NCBI GenBank assembly: GCA_945870465.1
Contig: CAMBSS010000240.1
Location: 1 to 5,594 of the forward strand
From: Bordetella parapertussis
Lineage (GTDB): Bacteria > Pseudomonadota > Gammaproteobacteria > Burkholderiales > SG8-41
Reading direction: 5' to 3'
Length of the DNA stretch: 5,594 bases
Shown here piece by piece: positions 1 to 5,558 of the stretch. Each line of letters starts with the position of its first letter. Positions within the stretch are counted from its first letter, which is position 1. Below the pieces are notes generated by a model. It was not told the DNA's origin, did not search any database, and worked only from the letters and a program-made list of their open reading frames with translations. Made by a program: the position numbers and the translations under genes.

Positions 1-2
1 TT

Positions 3-365
3 GCTTACGACACCGAGTACGCGATGGTCGATCGCGATGACGACGTGAAGCTGGGCCTGAAATCCTCGGCGATACTGTTCGGGCGCTACGACGTCGCGGC
101 CATCATGGCATGTCACGCGCTTTTCTTGTTCGCCATGGCTTATGTCGGGTATCGGGCGGGCTGCGGGGTAGGTTATTTCTGCGGGCTGGTCGCGGCGGCC
201 GGCGTGGCGGCCTACCAGTACTTGCTGATACGCGACCGCCGCCGCGAGAATTGTTTCAGGGCGTTCCAGCTCAACAATCTCGTCGGTGCCGTAATTTTCG
301 CCGGTATCGTTGCCGAATTCCTGTTGCGTATTCCGCTGTTCGCGGGCGCGCCACTTGCACGCTGA
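3..365 (+). CDS. ubiA: 4-hydroxybenzoate polyprenyltransferase UbiA, C-terminal 120 residues (5' end outside window)
   Basis: This is the 3' end of an integral inner-membrane prenyltransferase that joins a polyprenyl diphosphate (octaprenyl in most relatives) to 4-hydroxybenzoate, the first membrane step of ubiquinone synthesis. The open frame enters at base 3 with the second Asp-rich motif of the UbiA family, AYDTEYAMVDRDDDVKLG, which binds Mg-diphosphate. It is followed by KSSAILFG, also typical of the family. Three hydrophobic segments follow, at about window bases 100-160, 165-230 and 275-350, matching the last transmembrane helices. The FRAFQLNNLVGAVIFAG stretch near the end is also family-typical. 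The protein stops at TGA 363-365, 6 nt before ubiD, so co-transcription is very likely. The N-terminal half, with the first Asp motif, lies upstream of the window. The family call is confident. The exact isoprenoid chain length cannot be read from the sequence. Confidence 0.95.
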   Translation, partial: AYDTEYAMVDRDDDVKLGLKSSAILFGRYDVAAIMACHALFLFAMAYVGYRAGCGVGYFCGLVAAAGVAAYQYLLIRDRRRENCFRAFQLNNLVGAVIFAGIVAEFLLRIPLFAGAPLAR

Positions 366-371
366 GCGGCC

Positions 372-1844
372 GTGAAATACCGCGACCTCAGGGATTTCAT
401 CGCCCAGCTCGAGCAGCGCGGCGAACTCAAGCGCATCGCGGTGGAAATCAATCCGCGGCTCGAAATGACCGAGATCTGTGATCGCGTGCTGAAGTCCGGC
501 GGGCCGGCGCTGTTGTTCGAAAAGCCCGCGGGATTCGGCATGCCGGTGCTTGGCAACCTGTTCGGTACGCCGCTGCGCGTTGCTCTCGGCATGGGTGAAG
601 AGAGCGTCGGCGCGCTGCGCGAAATCGGGCGCGTGCTGGCGGCGTTGAAGGAGCCCGAGCCGCCTGGCGGATGGCGCGATGTATGGGACAAGCTGCCGTT
701 GTTGAAGCAAGTGCTGAGCATGGCGCCCAGAGAGGTATCGGGCGCGCCGTGCCAGGAACAAATATGGGAAAAGTCAGACGTGGACCTCGGCCGCCTGCCG
801 GTGCAGACCTGCTGGCCGGGCGATGCCGCGCCGCTGATCACATGGGGCCTCGTCGTCACGCGCGGTCCGCAGAAGGCACGCCAGAACCTCGGCATCTACC
901 GCCAGCAGGTGATCGCGCCGAACAAAGTCATCATGCGGTGGCTGAACACGCGCGGCGGCGCCCTCGATTATCGCGATCACTGCCTGGCGCATCCGCGCGA
1001 ACCGTTTCCCGTCGCCGTTGCGCTCGGTGCCGATCCCGCGACCATGCTGGGCGCAGTGACGCCGGTGCCGGACAGCCTGTCCGAGTATCAATTCGCAGGG
1101 CTGCTGCGCGGCGGCAAGACTGAAATCGTGAAGTGCCTCACCCACGATCTGCAGGTGCCGGCCAGCGCCGAGATCGTGCTCGAAGGATACATTTACCCGG
1201 GCGAGACGGCGCTCGAAGGGCCGTTCGGCGACCACACCGGCTATTACAACGAGCGCGAGCATTTCCCGGTGTTTACCGTCGAGCGCATCACCGCGCGGCG
1301 CGACCCCATTTATCACAGCACCTACACCGGCAAGCCGCCCGACGAACCGGCGGTGCTCGGCATGGCGCTAAACGAAGTGTTCGTGCCGCTATTGCAGAAA
1401 CAGTTTCCGGAAATCGTCGATTTCTATCTGCCGCCCGAAGGCTGCTCGTACCGGCTGGCGGTGGTGAGCATGAAAAAACAGTATGCGGGCCACGCCAAGC
1501 GCGTGATGTTCGGCATCTGGTCGTTCCTGCGCCAGTTCATGTACACCAAGTTCATCATCGTCACCGACGATGACGTGAACGTGCGCGACTGGAAGGAAGT
1601 CATCTGGGCGCTGACGACGCGCGTCGATCCTCAGCGCGATACGCTGATAGCGGACAACACGCCGATCGACTACCTCGACTTTGCCAGCCCGGTCTCAGGG
1701 TTGGGTTCCAAGATGGGGATAGACGCCACCAACAAATGGCCGGCGGAAACGGCACGCAGCTGGGGGGAACCCATTGCCATGGATGCTGCAACCAGGCTCA
1801 GAGTCGACGCGCTGTGGAGCAGTCTGGATCTGGAAAAAAAATAG
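372..1844 (+). CDS. ubiD: 3-octaprenyl-4-hydroxybenzoate decarboxylase UbiD (prenylated-FMN dependent)
   Basis: This 490-aa cytoplasmic enzyme decarboxylates the UbiA product to 2-polyprenylphenol; its length is close to E. coli UbiD. I chose GTG at 372 because the N-terminus [20 protein letters not shown] aligns with E. coli UbiD. Only a weak GAGCGG lies upstream, which fits translational coupling to ubiA 6 nt away. Family features visible: [10 protein letters not shown] around residues 171-180, with N172 a probable metal ligand and R177 a likely catalytic Arg; RGGA at 194-197; SEYQFAG with E238, another probable metal ligand; and [13 protein letters not shown] at 281-293, where E282 and D287 match the catalytic acid pair. 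The R-E-E/D set is therefore complete. The enzyme needs prenylated FMN made by UbiX, which is not in this window. The C-terminus ends in EKK, encoded by an A-tract that also belongs to the terminator of the convergent gene. Residue roles are inferred from the family. Function is confident from sequence and from the ubiA neighbour. Confidence 0.96.
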   Translation: MKYRDLRDFIAQLEQRGELKRIAVEINPRLEMTEICDRVLKSGGPALLFEKPAGFGMPVLGNLFGTPLRVALGMGEESVGALREIGRVLAALKEPEPPGGWRDVWDKLPLLKQVLSMAPREVSGAPCQEQIWEKSDVDLGRLPVQTCWPGDAAPLITWGLVVTRGPQKARQNLGIYRQQVIAPNKVIMRWLNTRGGALDYRDHCLAHPREPFPVAVALGADPATMLGAVTPVPDSLSEYQFAGLLRGGKTEIVKCLTHDLQVPASAEIVLEGYIYPGETALEGPFGDHTGYYNEREHFPVFTVERITARRDPIYHSTYTGKPPDEPAVLGMALNEVFVPLLQKQFPEIVDFYLPPEGCSYRLAVVSMKKQYAGHAKRVMFGIWSFLRQFMYTKFIIVTDDDVNVRDWKEVIWALTTRVDPQRDTLIADNTPIDYLDFASPVSGLGSKMGIDATNKWPAETARSWGEPIAMDAATRLRVDALWSSLDLEKK

Positions 1845-1863
1845 CCGGGAGCTACCCGGCTAT
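1841..1863 (-). terminator. Intrinsic terminator of the outer-membrane protein gene, overlapping the ubiD stop codon
   Basis: The arms 1841-1849 (ATAGCCGGG) and 1855-1863 (CCCGGCTAT) are perfectly complementary over 9 bp, with a 5-nt loop. Read on the - strand, the hairpin runs straight into eight T residues (complement of the A-tract 1834-1841), the classic Rho-independent form for the gene ending at 1887. On the + strand the hairpin is followed only by AGAATTTT, so it would be a weaker terminator for ubiA-ubiD, though it may act in both directions. The ubiD stop codon TAG (1842-1844) lies inside the left arm. Confidence 0.85.
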
Positions 1864-1886
1864 AGAATTTTGGCGCAGCTTTTTAG

Positions 1887-2519
1887 TTAGAACTTTAGTA
1901 CTGCGCCAACTGTTAACTGATTGACCCGGGCGTCGCCGGTCGTATCGACTTTGCCGACGCCGTTGTAACGCTCAAATTCGCCGCGTAAGCCGAAATTGGT
2001 GGTGAAATCGTACTGGATGCCGACGCCGGCTTTGAAATCGAAGCCGTTTTCATTGACGGTGGCATTGCCCAGAGTGGTCGCGTTGGGCATCTCGTTCTTG
2101 GTTTTCCAGTAGTAGCCGCCGAACCTGCCCAGCAGCGAGAATTTCTCGTTAATCGGGAGCTTGGCCACCAGGTCGAGATTAAACAGATAAGCATCTTTGC
2201 TCCCGCCGATCGTGCCCAGGTTGGTGATCGAAGAGAAATCGGCTTTGCCGAGATAGATGTAGCCGCCTTCAAGCGCAAACGTTTTGCCGAGGTTGTAGCC
2301 GAGTTGGGCTTTGGCGCCATTCGCGCTGGTCTGGCTGGACGTCGAGGAACTCGTAAAGCCGTGGGTCGTGTTGTACAAGTCGACCGACGACGAGTTCGCA
2401 TCGATCTTCGAGCGGCCCAGGCTGAATACGCCGTAGAAATTGGATTCGGCCGCCGACGCTGGTATCGCCGCGCACAGAGCGGTCAGGGCAACAATCGAAA
2501 GTAACGATTTCTTAAGCAT
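1887..2519 (-). CDS. Small OmpA/OmpX-type outer-membrane beta-barrel protein
   Basis: This 210-aa protein has a Sec signal peptide (residues 1 to about 23 or 24: KK, a hydrophobic core, then PASAA). The mature part has about eight amphipathic strands, near residues 26-36, 68-77, 79-90, 108-121, 125-139, 159-172, 174-186 and 199-210. It ends in F210 (VGAVLKF), the usual signal for BAM-dependent insertion. The call is an OmpA-type transmembrane domain without the C-terminal peptidoglycan-binding domain. Loop 1 (about 43-67) is unusually Ser/Thr-rich, and the 140-158 loop is rich in Asn. I chose the ATG at 2517-2519 because AAGGAGA lies 8 nt upstream and the signal peptide starts there; a start at 2639 would add 40 residues without signal character. 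The gene stands alone between its own AT-rich promoter region and a strong terminator. The specific role (structural, porin-like or adhesive) cannot be read from the sequence. Confidence 0.88.
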   Translation of the reverse strand: MLKKSLLSIVALTALCAAIPASAAESNFYGVFSLGRSKIDANSSSVDLYNTTHGFTSSSTSSQTSANGAKAQLGYNLGKTFALEGGYIYLGKADFSSITNLGTIGGSKDAYLFNLDLVAKLPINEKFSLLGRFGGYYWKTKNEMPNATTLGNATVNENGFDFKAGVGIQYDFTTNFGLRGEFERYNGVGKVDTTGDARVNQLTVGAVLKF

Positions 2520-2526
2520 GGTCCAA

Positions 2527-2533
2527 TCTCCTT
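2527..2533 (-). promoter_or_regulatory. Shine-Dalgarno site of the outer-membrane protein gene
   Basis: AAGGAGA on the - strand sits 8 nt before the ATG at 2519. It is the strongest ribosome-binding site in the window and decides the start codon against the upstream in-frame ATG at 2639. Confidence 0.85.
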
Positions 2534-2652
2534 GTGCGCTCGGATCGCTGCGGAGGGAGGGCCCTCGCAAAAACCCAAATGTGTTAACGCATTGAGACCA
2601 GTTTAAAGAAAAGACTTTAACTTGTCGACATAACGCCATTTATTTTTGGAAG

Positions 2653-2682
2653 AATATGCTTATATCTGTTGTATTTTGACAA
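2653..2682 (-). promoter_or_regulatory. Candidate sigma-70 promoter for the outer-membrane protein gene
   Basis: On the - strand, TTGTCA (2682-2677, 5 of 6 matches to the -35 consensus) is followed after 18 nt by CATATT (2658-2653, 4 of 6). A nearby alternative -10 is TATAAG (2664-2659), with a poorer -35. The AT-rich DNA further upstream could act as an UP element. The exact boxes are uncertain because the whole segment is AT-rich. Confidence 0.35.
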
Positions 2683-2684
2683 CA
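2667..2684. promoter_or_regulatory. 18-bp dyad TGTTGT-N6-ACAACA, possible operator
   Basis: The arms 2667-2672 and 2679-2684 are perfect inverted repeats separated by 6 bp. The dyad overlaps the candidate -35 box of the outer-membrane protein promoter, where a repressor or activator could bind. A half-site spacing of about one helical turn suits a dimeric helix-turn-helix regulator. No regulator can be named from this alone. Confidence 0.4.
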
Positions 2685-2765
2685 ATATTATATAAATATA
2701 TGAATTTGAACAATTATAATTTTTCATGTGGGGGGATGCTGCTTGGTGATTACATCGCATGTGCA

Positions 2766-2784
2766 GGTTTAACGGCTATAAACC
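2766..2784 (-). other. Small hairpin across the dacB stop codon
   Basis: GGTTTA and TAAACC (2766-2771 and 2779-2784) form a 6-bp stem with a 7-nt loop. A further 3 bp (2761-2763 with 2785-2787) can form after a 2-nt bulge. It covers the last codons and stop of dacB. It lacks a T-tract on the - strand, so it is not a standard intrinsic terminator. It may be a 3'-end stabilising structure or chance. Confidence 0.25.
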
Positions 2785-4208
2785 CACTTCAGCAAAGCAT
2801 CTTGCACGCCCGACGTTACCTGCGCGCGCGGATGATTAATAAGGCACACGACGATCATCATGCGTCCTTTGGCATCGAGCACATAACCCGCAATCGCGCG
2901 CACCCCCGACAAAGTGCCTGTCTTGATGTGCGCCTGCCCGGCGACGTCGGCGCCCGCCAGGCGTTTTTTCATCGTGCCGTCGACGGCCACCAGCGGCAAC
3001 GAAGCCATGAATTCCGGCATGACGGCGGAGCGCTGCGCGGCCAGCAATAATTGCCCCAGATTTTTTGCGTTGATGCGTTCGTTGCGCGACAGGCCGGAGC
3101 CGTTTTCCACAACCAACTCGGGAAACGCAAGTTGGCGCGTGACCAGCCATTGCCTGACCGAACACGCGCTTTTCTCCTGAGTGGCGGGTGCACCCAAAGT
3201 AATTGCGCCAAGCGCAAGATAGAGCTGCCGTGCCATCACGTTGTTGCTGAATTTATTGATGTCGCGCACGATCTCGGCGAGAGACTGCGTCTGGTGCGCG
3301 AGCAGGAGCCGCGCGCCGACCGGCGTGTCGGCGTCGCGCACGCCGCCCGAAAAAGTGCCGCCGAGTTCGCGCCACAGCAGGGTGAACAGGCCGTGCACAT
3401 ATTGCGGGTGGCCAAGCACGCTGTAGTTGCGCTCTTTTTCACCGCACGTCGCGGAGTAGTTGCCGCTGAATAACAGGCGCGCGCTCGCGCTGTCGCCGGG
3501 CGCGGTGAACTTCAATCTGCTGACCCAGTCGCCGCAGGGTTCGTTGTCCAGCGTGACATTGTTCAACACCTGGACCTGCGCCAGCGCGGGTTCGGGGATT
3601 ATTCTCAGCGCGCGCTTTTCCGCGTCCGGAATGAATTGCAGGCGCAGCGCCTTGAAATTCACCAGCAACGCATCGGGCGGCGTGTTGTAAGGGCGCGTCG
3701 GTTCATTGTCGAAATCCACGGGGTCGGCGTTTTCGCGCAGGAAATAACCGCGATCGAGCACCAGGTCGCCGCGGATTTCGCGCACGCCGCGAGCGCGCAG
3801 ATTGCGCAGCATCAACCAGAAATTTTCCAGAGTCAGGCGCGGATCACCGTAGCCCTTGAAGATCAGGTTGCCGTTGAGCACGTCGCCCTGCATTGCGCCG
3901 TCCGCATAAACTTCGGTAGTCCACTGGTAGGCGGGACCGAGTTGATCGAGCGCAGCGAAGGTCGTCAGCAGTTTTATGGTGGACGCCGGATTCAGCGCGC
4001 GTTCGTCGCCGACCGCAACCACTGGCCGCGCCACCTGGACGTCCTGCACGAAGATTCCCACGCTGCTCTCGGCTACGCCGGCTTGCGCCAGTGCCTGGGC
4101 CACCGGTTGCGGCAGGCGGGAAGCCGCATCCTGGGCCGGCGTATAGTTGGCGAAGCCGCAACACCACGCCGCGCATATCCCCAGCAGTAGCTGACGGCTA
4201 TAGAGCAT
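2769..4208 (-). CDS. dacB: D-alanyl-D-alanine carboxypeptidase/endopeptidase PBP4 (peptidase family S13)
   Basis: This 479-aa periplasmic penicillin-binding protein trims D-Ala from peptidoglycan stem peptides and cuts D-Ala-meso-DAP cross-links. All three active-site motifs are present: S76-T-I-K79 (SxxK, acylated Ser), S321-N-N323 (SxN) and K429-T-G431 (KTG). The transpeptidase fold is split as in PBP4, with roughly residues 35-95 and 310-479 flanking an inserted non-catalytic region. Length is nearly that of E. coli PBP4. C225 and C255 could form a disulfide in the inserted region. The N-terminus is a Sec signal peptide (R5, hydrophobic core 7-20), probably cleaved around residues 20-26; no lipobox is seen. 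The ATG at 4206-4208 overlaps the end of bioA by 11 nt and has no good Shine-Dalgarno site, which suggests coupling to bioA translation. No T-rich terminator was found after the stop. Its link to biotin synthesis appears to be only positional. Confidence 0.95.
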   Translation of the reverse strand: MLYSRQLLLGICAAWCCGFANYTPAQDAASRLPQPVAQALAQAGVAESSVGIFVQDVQVARPVVAVGDERALNPASTIKLLTTFAALDQLGPAYQWTTEVYADGAMQGDVLNGNLIFKGYGDPRLTLENFWLMLRNLRARGVREIRGDLVLDRGYFLRENADPVDFDNEPTRPYNTPPDALLVNFKALRLQFIPDAEKRALRIIPEPALAQVQVLNNVTLDNEPCGDWVSRLKFTAPGDSASARLLFSGNYSATCGEKERNYSVLGHPQYVHGLFTLLWRELGGTFSGGVRDADTPVGARLLLAHQTQSLAEIVRDINKFSNNVMARQLYLALGAITLGAPATQEKSACSVRQWLVTRQLAFPELVVENGSGLSRNERINAKNLGQLLLAAQRSAVMPEFMASLPLVAVDGTMKKRLAGADVAGQAHIKTGTLSGVRAIAGYVLDAKGRMMIVVCLINHPRAQVTSGVQDALLKWVYSR

Positions 4209-5520
4209 TGATGATTTCCAGGGTGCGCGTCACCAGCATGTCCATTTCGCTTTCGCCGATAACGTAAGGCGGCATGAAGTAAACCGTGTTGCCGATTGGC
4301 CGCAGCAATAATTCGTGTTCGAGCGCAGCCTGATAAAACCTGCGCGCGAACGTCGAGTTTTCGGCATCGACTTCGAACGCCCAGATCATGCCGGTATGGC
4401 GAAAATTTTTCACGCGCGGATGCCGCGCCAGATCACGTGCCGCGCGGTTCAGATATGCCGCTTTCTCCCGGTTGCCATCAATGACCTTGTCGCGGCGAAA
4501 TATTTCCAGCGTCGCCAGCGCCGCGCGGCATGCCAGCGCGTTGCCGGTATACGAGTGGGAGTGCAGGAACCCGCGCGCCACGCTGTCGTCGTAAAACGCC
4601 GCATACATTTTGTCAGTCGCCATCACTACCGAGAGCGGAAGATAGCCGCCAGTGATGCCTTTGGACAGGCACAGAAAGTCGGGTACGATGCCCGCTTGCT
4701 CGTGCGCAAAAAAAGTACCGCTGCGGCCGCAACCGACCATGATTTCGTCGGCGATCAGGTGCACATCGAAACGATCGCACAGCGCGCGCGCGCGGCGCAG
4801 GTATTCTGCATCGTACATCGCCATGCCAGTGGCGCCCTGCACCAGCGGCTCTACGATCAGCGCTGCGGTTTCGGCATGGTGCTCTTCCAGATAGCGCTCG
4901 AGTTCGCCGGCGCAGCGTTCGGCATATTCGCGGGGTGTCTCGCCGTGATTCGCCAGCCGCCAGTCGGGACTCGACACTTGCGCGCTATGGCGCAGCAGTG
5001 GCGCGTATATGTCCTTGAACAGGGCGACGTCGGTCACCGACAAGGCGCCCAGCGTTTCGCCGTGATAACTATTGGCGAGGCTGACAAAGCCGGACTTCTG
5101 TGGCTTACCGCCGTTGCGCCAGTAATGAAAGCTCATTTTCAGTGCAATCTCGACCGCAGATGCACCATCGCTGCCATAAAAGCAGTGGCCGAGCCGGCCA
5201 CCGGTCAGTGCGCTCAATTGCTCCGACAGTTCGACTACGGGCTCGTGCGTGAAGCCGGCGAGAATCACGTGTTCGAGTTTGCCCAGCTGCGCGATAAGCG
5301 CGGCGTTGATGTCGGGATTGGCGTGCCCGAACAGATTGACCCACCAGGAACTGATCGCGTCGAGGTAGCGCCTGCCGTCAAAGTCGTACAACCACACGCC
5401 TTCGCCGCGCGCAATCGGCACCAGCGGCAGCGTTTCGTGCTGCTTCATCTGCGTGCAGGGGTGCCACACCGCGGCAGCGCTGCGGGTTAGCAGTGAGTCA
5501 TTGCGAGTGCTAACGGCCAT
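4198..5520 (-). CDS. bioA: Adenosylmethionine-8-amino-7-oxononanoate aminotransferase BioA (DAPA synthase)
   Basis: This 440-aa class III PLP aminotransferase converts 7-keto-8-aminopelargonate to 7,8-diaminopelargonate, usually with S-adenosylmethionine as amino donor, in the third-last step of biotin synthesis. Features: WHPCTQMKQHE at residues 19-29; SSWWVNLFGHANP at 58-69; YGSDGASAVEIALKM at 115-129, with the PLP-phosphate-binding GSDGA; NSYHGET at 150-156, with Y152 stacking on PLP; ADEIMVGCGRSG at 257-268, with D258 contacting the pyridine N; SKGITGGYLP at 286-295, with K287 as the Schiff-base Lys; and LLRPIGNTVYFMPPY at 405-419, with R407 probably binding substrate carboxylate. The set is complete for BioA rather than a generic omega-aminotransferase. 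C22 replaces the Tyr found at this place in E. coli. The ATG start has no Shine-Dalgarno site and a predicted leader of only about 12 nt. No other bio genes are in the window. Residue roles are transferred from the family. Confidence 0.95.
   Translation of the reverse strand: MAVSTRNDSLLTRSAAAVWHPCTQMKQHETLPLVPIARGEGVWLYDFDGRRYLDAISSWWVNLFGHANPDINAALIAQLGKLEHVILAGFTHEPVVELSEQLSALTGGRLGHCFYGSDGASAVEIALKMSFHYWRNGGKPQKSGFVSLANSYHGETLGALSVTDVALFKDIYAPLLRHSAQVSSPDWRLANHGETPREYAERCAGELERYLEEHHAETAALIVEPLVQGATGMAMYDAEYLRRARALCDRFDVHLIADEIMVGCGRSGTFFAHEQAGIVPDFLCLSKGITGGYLPLSVVMATDKMYAAFYDDSVARGFLHSHSYTGNALACRAALATLEIFRRDKVIDGNREKAAYLNRAARDLARHPRVKNFRHTGMIWAFEVDAENSTFARRFYQAALEHELLLRPIGNTVYFMPPYVIGESEMDMLVTRTLEIINAL
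5487..5513. promoter_or_regulatory. CIRCE-like inverted repeat (possible HrcA operator) in the first codons of bioA
   Basis: On the + strand TTAGCAGTG, a 9-bp spacer and GAGTGCTAA form the 9-9-9 layout of the CIRCE element (consensus TTAGCACTC-N9-GAGTGCTAA). The right arm is exact, and the left arm differs at two positions (5493 and 5495), giving 16 of 18 matches. The symmetry extends one pair outward (G5486-C5514). It covers bioA codons 3-12 and lies about 20-46 nt downstream of the predicted transcription start. Whether HrcA binds is unknown; the placement inside coding sequence argues for caution. Confidence 0.4.
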
Positions 5521-5539
5521 GTGCGGAAAAATCGCGTTG

Positions 5540-5545
5540 ATTATA
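5540..5545 (-). promoter_or_regulatory. bioA promoter, -10 box
   Basis: TATAAT, a full consensus -10 box, lies on the - strand 20 bp before the bioA ATG. It predicts a start near 5533 and a leader of about 12 nt without a Shine-Dalgarno site. No good -35 box is found at 16-18 nt spacing (TCATTT at 17), so the promoter may depend on an activator or on the palindrome next to it. Confidence 0.5.
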
Positions 5546-5558
5546 TTGCGCGCAATAT
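5543..5558. promoter_or_regulatory. Perfect 16-bp palindrome in the bioA promoter, probable operator
   Basis: ATATTGCGCGCAATAT is a perfect palindrome without a spacer. It overlaps the upstream half of the bioA -10 box and the spacer behind it, where a bound dimer would block RNA polymerase. It does not match the BirA (TTGTAAACC half-sites) or BioR (TTATMKATAA) operators as I know them, so the regulator is unidentified. Confidence 0.5.

Larger units (their letters stand above)
2520..2768 (-). other. Intergenic leader and AT-rich promoter region upstream of the outer-membrane protein gene
   Basis: No convincing gene lies in this 249-bp gap between the dacB stop and the outer-membrane protein start. 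Bases 2641-2720 contain only 14 G+C in 80, far below the GC-rich coding DNA on either side, as expected of a promoter with UP-element-like DNA. The part nearest the gene (about 2520-2580) is GC-rich and holds the 10-bp palindrome GAGGGCCCTC at 2557-2566. If transcription starts near 2650, as the candidate promoter predicts, the leader would be about 130 nt long. No riboswitch class was recognised. Confidence 0.6.

Noticed and set aside
212..895. A 227-codon open frame on the - strand under ubiA/ubiD
   Set aside because: It spans the ubiA-ubiD junction opposite two clearly real genes, is rich in Ser, Arg and Pro, and resembles no protein known to me.
2557..2566. GAGGGCCCTC palindrome, and CTCC repeats that might pair with the ribosome-binding site
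   Set aside because: The palindrome is short and has no loop for a hairpin, and pairing of CTCC with GGAG is only 4 bp; both are expected by chance in GC-rich leader DNA.
2520..2639. A 40-residue N-terminal extension of the outer-membrane protein (start at 2639)
   Set aside because: It would bury the signal peptide, has no Shine-Dalgarno support and reads through the leader. The ATG at 2519 has AAGGAGA at the right distance.
2700..2768. Intrinsic terminator after dacB
   Set aside because: I found no GC-rich hairpin followed by a T-tract on the - strand; the small hairpin at the stop codon lacks the T-run. dacB may end by Rho or read through into the next gene.
2646..3050. A 134-codon + strand open frame starting in the AT-rich intergenic region
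   Set aside because: Most of it is antisense to the dacB 3' end. The composition changes sharply where it enters dacB, and the N-terminal part simply reads the AT-rich promoter DNA.
4315..5490. A 391-codon open frame on the + strand antisense to bioA
   Set aside because: It lies wholly inside bioA, has the Arg/Ala/His-rich, low-complexity composition of a mirror frame in GC-rich DNA, and shows no recognisable domain. bioA on the other strand has every family motif.
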